Origin: Lysobacterales bacterium
GTDB taxonomy: Bacteria; Pseudomonadota; Gammaproteobacteria; Xanthomonadales; SZUA-36
Direction: 5' to 3'
Length of the DNA: 54,638 nucleotides
NCBI GenBank assembly: GCA_014238945.1
Contig: JABAAB010000060.1
Location: 1 to 54,638 of the forward strand
Shown piece after piece: positions 17,555 to 26,181 of this stretch. A model generated the notes under the pieces. The model was not told where the DNA came from. It did no database searches and saw only the letters and a program-made list of their open reading frames with translations. The position numbers and the translations under genes are program-made. How positions within the stretch are numbered: the stretch's first letter is position 1; the number at the start of each line of letters is the position of its first letter.

Positions 17555-18677
17555 CCTGCTGGTTATCGGTGCCGGTATCCACGGCGTCACCGTTGCCCGG
17601 GCCGCTGCTGAGCGCGGATACCGGGTACTGGTACTGGAGCAATACGATGGTCCGGCTCAGGGCACTTCGAGCAAGTCATCGAAGCTGATCCACGGGGGTC
17701 TGCGTTATCTCGAAAGCGGTCAGATCCGGTTGGTGCGTGAATGTCTCAGCGAACGACGCCGTTTGCTCAAGCAGCAACCCGACCTGGTCAAACTGGTTCC
17801 CTTTCATATACCCGTTTACACCCACACCCGGCGCAAAACCTGGATGATCGCCATTGGACTTAATCTGTACCGCCTGCTCGGTGGCAAGGATTTCAAGCAC
17901 ATAAAACGTCCTGACTGGCCCAAACTGGATGGTCTGAAGACCAAAGGTCTTAAAAAAGTTTTTCGATACTGGGATGCTCAGACCGACGACCTGCAACTGA
18001 CCAGTCGTATCATCGCGGCAGCAGAACAGGCTGGCACAGCCGTACATTATGGTGCCGTGTTCAAGGGGGCACGGTGGACACCTGAAAGCTGCGAGGTCAG
18101 TTATGAACTCAAAGGCGAAAATCGTACCGTGAAAGCCGGGAAGATCGTCAATGCCAGCGGACCGTGGGTAAACTCCGTTCTTGGAAAATTTTCGCCAAGG
18201 GTTTCGACCCGGGATATCGAACTGGTTCAGGGCACCCATATTGTGATCCCTGGCAGACTCCGGCGGGGCATTTACTACCTGGAAGCTCCCAGTGACCAGC
18301 GGGCCGTATTTGTTATGCCCTGGCAGGGCAACACGATGATCGGTACCACGGAAACAAATTACCGGGGCGATCCGGGTGATGTCATGCCCCTTGAGAAAGA
18401 GATACGGTATCTTCTGGAAACGCGGAATCATTATTTTCAGGACCCGGTGAATTGGGCACAGGTATTGGACAGTTTTGCCGGCTTACGCGTGCTACCCGCC
18501 AGTAAAGGTAACCCGTTTGGCCGCAGCAGGGAGACGATACTGCACCGGGATCCAAAACTGCCCAATGTGCTGAGTATTTACGGCGGCAAACTGACCTCTC
18601 ACCACCACACGATGGTGCGGGTGATGAGACTGCTTGGTCTGGAAAATACCGCCAGGGGGGCTGACGAAAGAAAATAG
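17544..18677 (+). CDS. FAD-dependent glycerol-3-phosphate dehydrogenase/oxidase
   Basis: This protein has 377 residues from the ATG at 17544, inside the end of the phosphodiesterase gene; a TTG two codons upstream is less likely. The N-terminal FAD site is LLVIGAGIHG (Gly9, Gly11, Gly14) with an acidic strand end VLVLEQ. GTSSKSSKLIHGGLRYLE and LSIYGGKLTSHHHT are signatures of GlpD-type enzymes, which oxidise glycerol-3-phosphate to dihydroxyacetone phosphate and pass electrons to quinone. The C-terminal cap domain of long GlpD (about 500 residues) is absent, as in the short form of the family. Confidence 0.88.
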   Translation: MDYDLLVIGAGIHGVTVARAAAERGYRVLVLEQYDGPAQGTSSKSSKLIHGGLRYLESGQIRLVRECLSERRRLLKQQPDLVKLVPFHIPVYTHTRRKTWMIAIGLNLYRLLGGKDFKHIKRPDWPKLDGLKTKGLKKVFRYWDAQTDDLQLTSRIIAAAEQAGTAVHYGAVFKGARWTPESCEVSYELKGENRTVKAGKIVNASGPWVNSVLGKFSPRVSTRDIELVQGTHIVIPGRLRRGIYYLEAPSDQRAVFVMPWQGNTMIGTTETNYRGDPGDVMPLEKEIRYLLETRNHYFQDPVNWAQVLDSFAGLRVLPASKGNPFGRSRETILHRDPKLPNVLSIYGGKLTSHHHTMVRVMRLLGLENTARGADERK

Positions 18678-18734
18678 GCACCTGGTGACGAGATTTTCCT
18701 GCCTTGTATTGAGCGTATTGAACAGGAAATCCAC

Positions 18735-18760
18735 CGCATAGGGTGACCGCTCCCTATGCG
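18735..18760 (+). terminator. Perfect 9-bp hairpin downstream of the glycerol-3-phosphate operon
   Basis: CGCATAGGG (18735-18743) pairs exactly with CCCTATGCG (18752-18760) around an 8-base loop, 58 bp after the dehydrogenase stop. No T-run follows, so it is not a standard intrinsic terminator; it may stabilise the mRNA end or be a protein binding site. Confidence 0.4.
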
Positions 18761-18855
18761 ACCCGGCTGAATGAGGCCAGACAGGTCAGTGGCAAATGTT
18801 TGTAGTAAAGTTAAAAGAAACAAGTTGTTGTTCTGATTATTCGAGGGAGGTTTTC

Positions 18856-19419
18856 ATGGTTTCTATTACCACTTTATGGCTGCCCATCCTGGCGTCAGCA
18901 ATGGGGGTTTTTATCGTCAGTTCGATAATCCACATGATACTGGGCTACCACCAGTCTGACTGGATCAAGCTACCGGCCGAGGACGAGGTAATGGATGCCC
19001 TGCGGGAATTTGATATCCCGCCCGGCGACTACATCATGCCCTGTGGTGGCAGCCCCAAGGCCATGGCAGATCCCGAATTCGTCGCCAAATGGACCCGTGG
19101 TCCGGTGGCCATGATGACGGTCTGGAAGAGCGGCCCACCCACCATGGCCGCCAGCCTGTTTCAATGGTTCCTCTACATTTTACTGGTCAGTGTTTTCGCC
19201 GCCTATCTTTCCGGTCGCGCCCTGGGTGCCGGTGCTGAAACCCTGGAAGTCTTCCGCTTCGCAGGTGCGACCGCATTTGGCGGTTATACGCTGGCGATAT
19301 TGCAGGCCTCAATCTGGTACAAACGCCAGTGGTCTACCACCATCCGATTCGTTATTGACGGATTTGTGTATGCCCTGGTGACAGCCGTAATATTTGGCTG
19401 GCTCTGGCCTGCCGCCTGA
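18856..19419 (+). CDS. Conserved membrane protein of unknown function
   Basis: This protein has 187 residues from the ATG at 18856, with GGGAGG 6 bases upstream. An N-terminal helix (LWLPILASAMGVFIVSSIIHMIL) is followed by a soluble loop of about 70 residues with PPGDYIMPC and a Lys/Pro-rich stretch, then three membrane helices (LFQWFLYILLVSVFAAYL, FAGATAFGGYTLAIL, FVIDGFVYALVTAVIFGWLW). I do not recognise a named family. The next gene starts 6 bp after its stop, so the two are likely cotranscribed. Confidence 0.6.
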   Translation: MVSITTLWLPILASAMGVFIVSSIIHMILGYHQSDWIKLPAEDEVMDALREFDIPPGDYIMPCGGSPKAMADPEFVAKWTRGPVAMMTVWKSGPPTMAASLFQWFLYILLVSVFAAYLSGRALGAGAETLEVFRFAGATAFGGYTLAILQASIWYKRQWSTTIRFVIDGFVYALVTAVIFGWLWPAA

Positions 19420-19425
19420 GATCCA

Positions 19426-19812
19426 ATGAATCTCACCACCAGTGAGGCCCAACTGCTGATAGAACTGGAAACGCGTTTGCTGCGACCGGAGACACGCTCA
19501 TCGCGGCAAGCGCTGGATCGGCTGTTGGCGGATGACTTCACTGAGATCGGCAAGTCAGGCAGGGTCTATGACAAGCAGACAGTCATTGCCGGTCTGGTCT
19601 CCGAAAGTGGTGACCTCAAGTTCATTGCCGACAATTTTGAGACCCGGGTCCTCGCAAGAGACCTGGTCCTGCTCACTTATCAGACCAGTCTGGAACATGA
19701 GCAAAAGCACCCGGGTGCAATTCGCAGTTCAATCTGGCGGCGCAGCGGCAGGGACTGGCAATTGGTATTTCACCAGGGTACCCCTGCGCCAGCAATACCC
19801 CCATTGGAATAA
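19426..19812 (+). CDS. DUF4440/NTF2-like protein
   Basis: This protein has 128 residues. EAQLLIELETRLL, LDRLLADDFTEIGKSGRVYD and the closing strands SSIWRRSGRDWQLVFHQGTP give the NTF2-like DUF4440 pattern, including the typical W-R-x-x-G-x-W-Q-L-V-x-H-Q end. These small proteins often act as dimers and have no common reaction. It follows the membrane protein by 6 bp. Confidence 0.75.
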   Translation: MNLTTSEAQLLIELETRLLRPETRSSRQALDRLLADDFTEIGKSGRVYDKQTVIAGLVSESGDLKFIADNFETRVLARDLVLLTYQTSLEHEQKHPGAIRSSIWRRSGRDWQLVFHQGTPAPAIPPLE

Positions 19813-19999
19813 CACCCACAGCTACCGAATTCCAATCTGCCCTGGCCAAAGCACATCTGTTGATACGTTATTTATATTAAATTCAATTAGCAACCAATAT
19901 TAGACGATCAATAGCTGAAATTGATAGATTCAGCCATAGTAAATCTACCTCGGTGCACCTATTGTATATATCAGTAGTTCACAAACATGGAGCAAAACA

Positions 20000-20275
20000 A
20001 TGGCAAATGTGGAGATCTATACCAAGAGTTGGTGCCCATACAGTGTCCGCGCCAGAAATTTCCTGACCAGCAGGGGCGTGGTCTTTGATGAAATTGATGT
20101 GACCGACGATACCGTACGCGAAAGGGAAATGATCAATCGCTCTGCACGCACATCGGTACCACAGATTTTCATAGACGGATACCATGTCGGTGGCAGTGAT
20201 GATCTCGTTGCAGCCGATGCGAGCGGGCTCCTGGAAAGGCTTTTATCCGACGACTTTAACAGGGAGGTTGCATGA
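20000..20275 (+). CDS. grxC: Glutaredoxin (GrxC type) with monothiol CPYS site
   Basis: This 91-residue thioredoxin-fold protein reduces disulfides or glutathionylated proteins using glutathione. The active site is SWCPYS (Cys12, Ser15), the cis-Pro loop TSVPQIFIDG and the glutathione-binding GGSDDL. Normal GrxC has CPYC, so the second Cys is replaced by Ser, leaving monothiol chemistry. Size is normal. It stands alone with an AT-rich leader (about 19860-19980) and a weak GGAGCAAAACA site before the ATG. Confidence 0.85.
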   Translation: MANVEIYTKSWCPYSVRARNFLTSRGVVFDEIDVTDDTVREREMINRSARTSVPQIFIDGYHVGGSDDLVAADASGLLERLLSDDFNREVA

Positions 20276-20380
20276 TCTGAAATGACCCACGGGTGTCCAG
20301 CTTGTGTCCATCCACAAGGTGGGCACTGCCTGTATTCTGGTCGTTGAATCTGGACAGACCGTACCGGACGCTGAATAGAT

Positions 20381-20394
20381 TTCACCCGGGTGAA
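20381..20394. promoter_or_regulatory. 14-bp perfect palindrome upstream of the sigma-factor operon
   Basis: TTCACCCGGGTGAA is fully self-complementary and lies about 65 bp before the DUF6249 start. That position suits an operator for the operon that follows. No cognate regulator can be named. Confidence 0.4.
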
Positions 20395-20458
20395 TCCAAA
20401 CGGGTCACTTCCGGACTCTATAGGGTAAGCAATTAATTTTTATCAATAGGAGATACTC

Positions 20459-20818
20459 ATGGGCGAGACTTCAATACCCGCAGTACTGTTTATTTCCATA
20501 TCAGTTGTTGCCATATCCTTTTTTTACTGGAATCACAAATCCCGCCAGGCGGTGCTGGAAACCGTGCAGAAATCCATCAAGGCGGGTAACGGGTTAACAC
20601 CTGACATGCTGGTCAAACTGGGTGGCTCATTCGCACCCCGGGTTCGTGACCTGCGTCGGGGTATCGTGATTCTGTTTTTTGGTGTGGCCGGAATGATCGC
20701 CAGTATGTTCCCGGACGTATCGGACCTGGTAACCGCCATGCGCATGGTTTCCGTGTTCCCCGTTATGGTTGGTGCTGGCTTCCTGCTAGTATGGAAACTC
20801 GATCGTTATTCTGAATAG
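20459..20818 (+). CDS. DUF6249-like membrane protein
   Basis: This protein has 119 residues, with AGGAG 6 bases before the ATG. An N-terminal helix (AVLFISISVVAISFFYW), a basic cytosolic loop (HKSRQAVLETVQKSIKAGN, LTPDMLVKLGG) and two C-terminal helices match small membrane proteins often encoded just before ECF sigma factors (DUF6249). The next gene starts 7 bp after its stop. It probably takes part in control of the sigma factor, though this is inferred from position. Confidence 0.65.
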   Translation: MGETSIPAVLFISISVVAISFFYWNHKSRQAVLETVQKSIKAGNGLTPDMLVKLGGSFAPRVRDLRRGIVILFFGVAGMIASMFPDVSDLVTAMRMVSVFPVMVGAGFLLVWKLDRYSE

Positions 20819-20824
20819 GCGCTT

Positions 20825-21403
20825 ATGAGTACGGACCAGGAATTGGTGGCCCAGGTCATCAATACCGGCAACAAGCAGGCTTTTACATGACGGGTGGAAC
20901 ACCACCAGTCGCGCATACGCCAGTTTTTACGTCGTCTGACTGCCGTTGACTGGCACAGTGCGGACGATATGGCACAGGACAGCTTCCTGCTGGCCTATCG
21001 CAAGATCGGTCAATACCAGGCCAGCGGCAGTTTCGGTGCCTGGTTACACAGTATTGCCTGGCGTCAGTTTCTGAGTTGGCAACGCAAACGGGCCCGTCGT
21101 GCGGAGGTGGTTATGCTCAACGAGATCGTTGTCGATCAAAGCAGCGCCGTTGCGGCCGAACTGACTGCCCAAAGGTTGATGCAGGTTTTGAGTACAGATC
21201 AACGTGTTGCTGTGACCCTGTCATATTCCGTGGGTATGACCCATGCACAAATCAGCGAAATTACCGGATTTCCACTGGGTACGGTCAAAACACACATCGG
21301 CAGAGGCATCAGGAAAATGAAACGATTATTGGAGGGCGACGACAATGGCGTTGCCGCGCCCGTGCATCAAACAGTTTTTGAGGAAAAAAGACATGCTGGA
21401 TGA
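20825..21403 (+). pseudogene. ECF-type sigma-70 factor interrupted by one TGA
   Basis: The ATG at 20825 begins MSTDQELVAQVINTGNKQAF, then TGA at 20888-20890. The same frame continues for 170 codons with region 2 (HHQSRIRQFLRRL, DDMAQDSFLLAYRKI, FGAWLHSIAWRQFLSW) and region 4 (LSTDQRVAVTLSYSVGMTHAQISEIT, PLGTVKTHIGRG). The stop replaces one codon, CGA-to-TGA being the simplest change. Everything else looks intact and the genes on both sides remain. A GTG at 20894 has no ribosome binding site. The stop is TGA followed by C, a context known for weak termination, so some readthrough is possible. It ends inside the start of the next gene. Confidence 0.75.
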
Positions 21404-21677
21404 ACTGCTTCAATATCACCAGGAGCCGGAAGACGGAGGTTTTTCTGACCAGGTGCTGCAAAAAATCAATCAACCCGATCGTTCAAGACGCTGGATACTG
21501 TGGATGAATGGGGCCATTGGGGCGGCCTTTGGTATCGCGGGAGCAACCATGCTGACACAGCCCCTGACTGAACTGACAGACTCATTATTCAGCCAGAGCC
21601 CGCCGTGGCTATCCGCGGTATTGGCCACTGCTTTCCTGCTGCTGTTTACCTGGTTTCTGAACGAAGGCCGGGAGTAA
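21393..21677 (+). CDS. Probable anti-sigma membrane protein
   Basis: This protein has 94 residues from the ATG at 21393, overlapping the sigma gene's end by 11 bp, with GAGGAAAAA upstream. The layout is an acidic cytosolic N-terminus (MLDELLQYHQEPEDGGFSD), then two membrane helices (WMNGAIGAAFGIAGATML and WLSAVLATAFLLLFTWFL). No zinc-binding HxxxCxxC motif is present. Position after the sigma gene and topology suggest an anti-sigma factor; the sequence alone does not prove this. Confidence 0.5.
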   Translation: MLDELLQYHQEPEDGGFSDQVLQKINQPDRSRRWILWMNGAIGAAFGIAGATMLTQPLTELTDSLFSQSPPWLSAVLATAFLLLFTWFLNEGRE

Positions 21678-21866
21678 ATTAAGCTCTAACTGGTCCGGCT
21701 ATTCGGAATCTAGAATATCCAGGACACCGCCAAAAACGGCAGTACAGGCAACATAAGCAGCTCCTTTGCCCTGGCCCGACAACCGCTCAATACCCGACCC
21801 ATGCTGACCATCGCCTGATGCTCCCTGAGCGTTTATGATAAGGGTCAATTTATCGGTACCGAGCAT

Positions 21867-22319
21867 GTGAATACCAGACGCGATTTTTTGTCCGACATGG
21901 CCGCTTCGATCTCATGGAGCGCATTGATCTTGCTCGGCCACCAGAGCAGGGCCATCATCCCGCACGGTCATCACAACATGATTTCAGCGCACCTGTTACT
22001 CAAAGGCGAAATGCATGTGCGTCAATATGACCTGCTGGACAAAACATCCGGTCACCTGCTGATCAGAAAGACCATAGATGAGGCCCAGGGCCCGGGGAGC
22101 CTGTCCAGCATATCTCCGGACCGGGACAACGTGCACTGGCTGGTCGCGCTGGACAAGCCTGCCTATACATTTGATGTCATCATTACCGGGTTAAACACAC
22201 AATCGGACACCGACTTTGATATCTACAATATCGACCCTGAAGGAGGTGAACATCAAATTGATGGCAGCTTGCTGGCACCCAGACTTTCAGTGAAAGATGC
22301 ACTTGCAAAGTATGATTGA
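21867..22319 (+). CDS. Cupin-like protein with N-terminal Tat-like signal
   Basis: This protein has 150 residues from a GTG. It starts MNTRRDFLSDMAAS, a twin-arginine-like leader, then IIPHGHHNMISAHLLLKGEMHVRQYDLL, whose HGHHN and following strands suggest one cupin half-barrel, and later SPDRDNVHWLVALDKPAYTFDVIITGL. The His/Glu spacing fits a metal-binding cupin but only one motif is clear. The leader passes straight into the barrel, which may mean an internal part was lost. There are no close neighbours on the same strand. Confidence 0.4.
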   Translation: MNTRRDFLSDMAASISWSALILLGHQSRAIIPHGHHNMISAHLLLKGEMHVRQYDLLDKTSGHLLIRKTIDEAQGPGSLSSISPDRDNVHWLVALDKPAYTFDVIITGLNTQSDTDFDIYNIDPEGGEHQIDGSLLAPRLSVKDALAKYD

Positions 22320-22404
22320 TGACGAGGAAAAGGGATTGTCCCCGTTTTTCTTCTTCACTTCTGGCAATATAGCCCTCGTTTAACCAGTGCCCAGGATTAC
22401 AAGC

Positions 22405-22971
22405 ATGTCTGAAATGACCATTAACGAAGCAAGAACCGACCTCGCGCGCCTGACCCGCAAGGGTATGGGCATGCCCATGGCCGGTCTCATCTACTGGGTT
22501 GCCGTCAGCCTGCTGGTGCAGTTGTTTCCACTCAAGACGGCGCTGCTGTTCAGTTTCTTTGCCACCGGTGCGGTGTTCCCTTTGGGTCTTTTGTTCACCC
22601 GTATGCTGGGTGCCAGCCTGATCAACAAGAACCATGAACTGAACGGTCTGGGTGGCATACTCAACGCCGTCCAGGCCTTTTACTGGCCGGTGATGATACT
22701 GGTTTATATCACGGTTCCCGAATGGACCATGTTTACCATGGTGGTGTTATTTTGCTCCCACTTTCTGGGCTATGGCTGGCTATACCAGAGCAGGGGTTAC
22801 ATTTTCCTGTCCATAGCGGGGCCGGTCATTGCCATCTTGATGGCCCTGACCATGGGCGCAGCCACACACCAGGCCCTGCCTCCGGTGATTGCGGCAATTT
22901 ATGCCATTACCTGCGCCATGTTATTAACCGAAACCCGCTCGGAGCCGACCGGTATCGACGGACGCAACTGA
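22405..22971 (+). CDS. DUF7010-like integral membrane protein
   Basis: This protein has 188 residues from the ATG at 22405 (a GTG at 22387 is in frame). It has a basic N-terminal helix (EMTINEARTDLARLTRKGMG) followed by about six membrane helices, including LIYWVAVSLLVQLFPL, LLFSFFATGAVFPLGLLFTRM, MFTMVVLFCSHFLGYGWLYQ and IFLSIAGPVIAILMALTMGA. It resembles the DUF7010 group; no function is known. The glycosyltransferase gene follows 32 bp later. Confidence 0.55.
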   Translation: MSEMTINEARTDLARLTRKGMGMPMAGLIYWVAVSLLVQLFPLKTALLFSFFATGAVFPLGLLFTRMLGASLINKNHELNGLGGILNAVQAFYWPVMILVYITVPEWTMFTMVVLFCSHFLGYGWLYQSRGYIFLSIAGPVIAILMALTMGAATHQALPPVIAAIYAITCAMLLTETRSEPTGIDGRN

Positions 22972-23003
22972 ATGCGAACAAGACCAAACAGGGTGACCTC
23001 ATC

Positions 23004-23843
23004 ATGATCTCGGTCATTGTTCCGGTTTTCAATACCGGTGAATACCTGGAACGGGTGATCTAGGCCCTGCTGGACCAGGACTATCCACGCTCGGACTACG
23101 AATTGATCTTTGTTGACAATGGCTCCACCGATCATAGCCTGGCCATATTGAACCGTTATCCCGAGATTCGGGTGTGTTCGGAAGCGTCACCCGGTTCCTA
23201 TGCAGCGCGTATCTGCGGAATTGAGCAAGCAAAGGGTGAAATTCTCGCCTTCACCGATTCGGACTGTTATCCGGTCCAAGGCTGGTTACGATCAATTGAG
23301 CGGGCATTCAACGACCAGGAAACCTGCATCTGCCTTGGCCCCCGCATACCGCCCAGAGACAACAGCTGGGTGAGACTGGTTTCCGAATACGAGAACCAGA
23401 AGGCTGAAATGGTGTACCAGTCCACTGACCCCTTGATGTATTTTGGCTACACCAACAACATGGCTGTTCGAAAATCCACCATGGACCGTTTCGGGCCATT
23501 CGTACGCCGGGCACGTGGGTCGGACACGATCTTTGTACGTCGTGTGGTCGACGGCCTGTCCTGCGATGCCGTGGTCTACAATCCGGACATGGGTGTTCAG
23601 CACGCAGAGCTGGAATCGATACGTGTGTATTACCAAAAGGTGGTGACCTACGGGCGTAGCCGCAAGGCCTACCGCCACGTCATCTCGGTACGGCCGCTGG
23701 GTCAGAAAGAGCGTATGCAGGTGTTTTTACAAGCCACCCGGGGTGGGCGCATCATCGATTCAATTCAGTTGTTCACACTGCTGGCGATTGGCGCGGTCGC
23801 CTGGTGGGTGGGTGGATTTGGCGTCTCCGCCACCGATGCCTGA
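23004..23843 (+). pseudogene. Family 2 glycosyltransferase interrupted by one TAG
   Basis: The ATG at 23004 gives MISVIVPVFNTGEYLERVI, then TAG at 23061-23063, then ALLDQDYPRSDYELIFVDNG, FTDSDCYPVQGWL (the metal-binding DxD-type site), a YTNNMAVRKS acceptor-side motif and a C-terminal hydrophobic segment (LFTLLAIGAVAWWVGG). All else expected of a GT2 enzyme is present. In normal members the interrupted position is commonly Gln, so CAG-to-TAG is likely. The next glycosyltransferase starts 7 bp after its stop and looks intact. Confidence 0.8.
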
Positions 23844-23850
23844 AAGGCCA

Positions 23851-24858
23851 ATGACTGATTTCAGCAAAAAGCCAGCGGTTTCATTCATCATAGAGTGGGA
23901 AAACGCACGCTTGGCTGATGCGCAACGATCCATATCCATGTTGCAGGAACTGCAACATCAGGTCCGGCAAATGATCAAACGGCGTGAAAAGAACGCCACA
24001 GACGATACACAACGGCCCTATTGCGAACTGTTGATTGTGTTCGATGGTCTGCAGACACCTGCCGCGGACATCGAGAAAATTCTACTGGATCACGCCGGTC
24101 TGACAGACCAGACGCTGCCCTTTGAACTGCTCTCAAATCCTGGCGGTGGGTATTACAAAAACAAGGACTTTGGAGCGCAACGAGCCCACGGTGATTTAAT
24201 CATCTTCCTTGACAGCGACGTCATCCCTGAGCCGGGCTGGCTTGAGCAAATCCTGTTGCCCTTTGATGATCCTGCTATTCGCCTCGTCACCGGTTGCGCT
24301 CACATCGAGCCCAACGGCCTGATCGGCAAGACCTTTGCGCTGACCTGGTTTTTTCCATTGCGTAACGACGCAACGTTGCTGACCACGGTCACCAGTTTCT
24401 TTGCAAACAACCTGGCAATGCGCAGGTCCTTGTATGATAAATACCCCTTTCCCGACCTCCCCGGTACCTCTCGGGGGAGCTGTCTGATATTGGCGGGAAC
24501 ATTGGCTGATGATAACGTAGCCCTGTACAAGGCACCATCTGCCCGGGTCCGTCATCCGGCACCCAACGGCTTTAAGCATTTCGTGTTTCGTGGCCTTGCC
24601 CAGGGTCGTGACCGCTTGTTCCGTGAACGGGAGTTTGGTTCCCCATGGTCAGCATCATGGCCAGCGGCCATGACCCGGCTGGCAAGTAACTGGGTGGTCA
24701 GCTGGTGGCAGGTTTGCACAAAGTTCAGGCGGGTTGGGCTAAACCCTCTAATGATTCCGGCTGCAATTGTCGTGTCTGGTACTTACTATTTCCTGTATTT
24801 CAGCGGTGAAACCATGCTGTTTCTTAACCTGCGGTGGGTATACAAGATCCGCGTCTGA
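23851..24858 (+). CDS. Family 2 glycosyltransferase
   Basis: This protein has 335 residues from the ATG at 23851. The GT-A fold begins PAVSFIIEWENARL, with a long helical insert rich in Gln/Arg (QRSISMLQELQHQVRQ). It then shows ELLIVFDGLQ, IIFLDSDVIPEPGWL (DxD metal site) and SFFANNLAMRRSLYD. C-terminal hydrophobic segments (MIPAAIVVSGTYYFLYF) suggest membrane attachment. It transfers a sugar from a nucleotide sugar to an unknown acceptor. It is the second glycosyltransferase of the pair; the first is broken. Confidence 0.8.
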   Translation: MTDFSKKPAVSFIIEWENARLADAQRSISMLQELQHQVRQMIKRREKNATDDTQRPYCELLIVFDGLQTPAADIEKILLDHAGLTDQTLPFELLSNPGGGYYKNKDFGAQRAHGDLIIFLDSDVIPEPGWLEQILLPFDDPAIRLVTGCAHIEPNGLIGKTFALTWFFPLRNDATLLTTVTSFFANNLAMRRSLYDKYPFPDLPGTSRGSCLILAGTLADDNVALYKAPSARVRHPAPNGFKHFVFRGLAQGRDRLFREREFGSPWSASWPAAMTRLASNWVVSWWQVCTKFRRVGLNPLMIPAAIVVSGTYYFLYFSGETMLFLNLRWVYKIRV

Positions 24859-24878
24859 ACCAGCCGCCCAGATCTTGC

Positions 24879-25820
24879 TTAACGCTCCTGATCAAGCGTA
24901 CGCCGAAGCGGGGCAACATAGTCGATCAGAATGTCATCATGGACATCATTGCGGTCGTGATATTTAAACCTGCTTTCATCCTGAACCATTAGCCCACTCC
25001 AGTATTCCCCGAGTATACGCCTGCGCTTTTTCTTTTCCACGTACTGCTCCCGGCTTTTAATCACGTAATGGTTGATTCTCAGGCGAGATACGGAAACATC
25101 ACGCAGCGTTGTCAATGACCAACGATAGGGATCGACCGGGATGCGGGGAAAGAACCGGATGAGTTCCCGGTACAACCTGTTTTGCACCCGTTGAAAAAAA
25201 AGCGGCCAGCGCTGACCACACGCCCTGTTGCGCAATATCACCTTTGCCGGTTCGCGGTTCTCGTTGACCGCAAGCGCACCGTCAATGTATTCGGCGTAGT
25301 GGGCATTCAGAACACTTTTGGTGCGGGAAGGGTCGATTATGGTCTTGGATTTTTTATTGCGTATCCAGGCTGTGGGTGCCCTGTTTACGAAGTTTTCGAT
25401 GACCAGACCTCCAGGGCTTTGAATGTGTCCGGATGAACCGTAAACCTGCCAATTGACCAATACGCCGGGAAACTCTGTGTAGTCGTCAAGTACTGTGGGC
25501 AGATGTTTTTCCTCGGGTGAGAACAGAAATTCATCGATGTCCAGCATGGCCAGCCAACGAAACCCGGTACCAAATCTGTGCAGGCAATCATTGTAGGCCC
25601 GGGTCTGGGCAAATTCCTCAAAGGAAACCGGCCACGGCACCAGTGTGACCAATCCTTCATCACAATAGGGTTGCAGCACAGCTACGCTATCATCTTCACT
25701 CAGGTTATCGTACAGAACAAAATGACCGACACCGACCAGCCTATGAAACTCTATCCACTCCCGCAAAAAGGGTGCTTCATTCTGGAATATTGCGCATACT
25801 GCTAGTGGGAGTTGGCTCAT
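24879..25820 (-). CDS. Family 92 glycosyltransferase
   Basis: This protein has 313 residues. The sequence LAVCAIFQNEAPFLREWIEFHRLVGV, then FVLYDNLSEDDS and WLAMLDIDEFLF (a DxD site) matches GT92 (DUF23-type) transferases, which add galactose or related sugars to glycans. RINHYVIKSREQYVEKKKR is the usual C-terminal segment. The ATG at 25820 is chosen by homology of the N-terminus. It faces the other way, converging on the GT2 genes with 20 bp between, and probably belongs to the same glycan cluster. Confidence 0.85.
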   Translation of the reverse strand: MSQLPLAVCAIFQNEAPFLREWIEFHRLVGVGHFVLYDNLSEDDSVAVLQPYCDEGLVTLVPWPVSFEEFAQTRAYNDCLHRFGTGFRWLAMLDIDEFLFSPEEKHLPTVLDDYTEFPGVLVNWQVYGSSGHIQSPGGLVIENFVNRAPTAWIRNKKSKTIIDPSRTKSVLNAHYAEYIDGALAVNENREPAKVILRNRACGQRWPLFFQRVQNRLYRELIRFFPRIPVDPYRWSLTTLRDVSVSRLRINHYVIKSREQYVEKKKRRRILGEYWSGLMVQDESRFKYHDRNDVHDDILIDYVAPLRRTLDQER

Positions 25821-25982
25821 AAGAACGTCAGTAGAACACAAATGGGTACAAAAGAATCACCCCCGATGCCGGATAGGAAAAAATTTACCTGAAATGTAAT
25901 GGAGGGGTATTTCATAGCACCTGCCCGTACTGCCGGGTACCAGGAGCGGGTACCCGACAAGGCCAAAACAGAAGTCGCCGAA

Positions 25983-26120
25983 CTAATCAGAAGTTACCAG
26001 TAACCAGTCACCAAACGGGTTCTGTCGCCGGTAATACGCGATGATCTCAACCAGACACTGGATGATCTTGAGACGGACCGTGTCATGATCATGGATGGTC
26101 TGGAATCGGGCTTCGTCCAT
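25983..26120 (-). CDS. Possible 45-residue protein, unrecognised
   Basis: The ATG at 26120 has GGAAGAAG just upstream and encodes a charged helix (HDTVRLKIIQCLVEIIAYYR) and a short tail. I recognise no family and the frame could be chance. The rest of 25821-26181 holds no other credible gene, only inverted repeats. Confidence 0.2.
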   Translation of the reverse strand: MDEARFQTIHDHDTVRLKIIQCLVEIIAYYRRQNPFGDWLLVTSD

Positions 26121-26135
26121 TCTTCTTCCAGGACC

Positions 26136-26155
26136 GCTTGCGACGTATCGCAAGC
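26136..26155 (-). terminator. 8-bp hairpin with UACG loop after the S9 peptidase gene
   Basis: On the minus strand GCTTGCGA and TCGCAAGC pair exactly around TACG, a stable tetraloop of the UNCG class, 27 bp downstream of the peptidase stop. There is no T-run, so it may act with Rho or protect the 3' end rather than terminate by itself. Confidence 0.4.
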
Positions 26156-26181
26156 GCTGCAAGACCCGGTAAATAAGTTCG

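Noticed and set aside
17676-18431. A 251-codon minus-strand frame inside the glycerol-3-phosphate dehydrogenase
   Set aside because: Antisense to a gene with complete FAD motifs; no recognisable protein.
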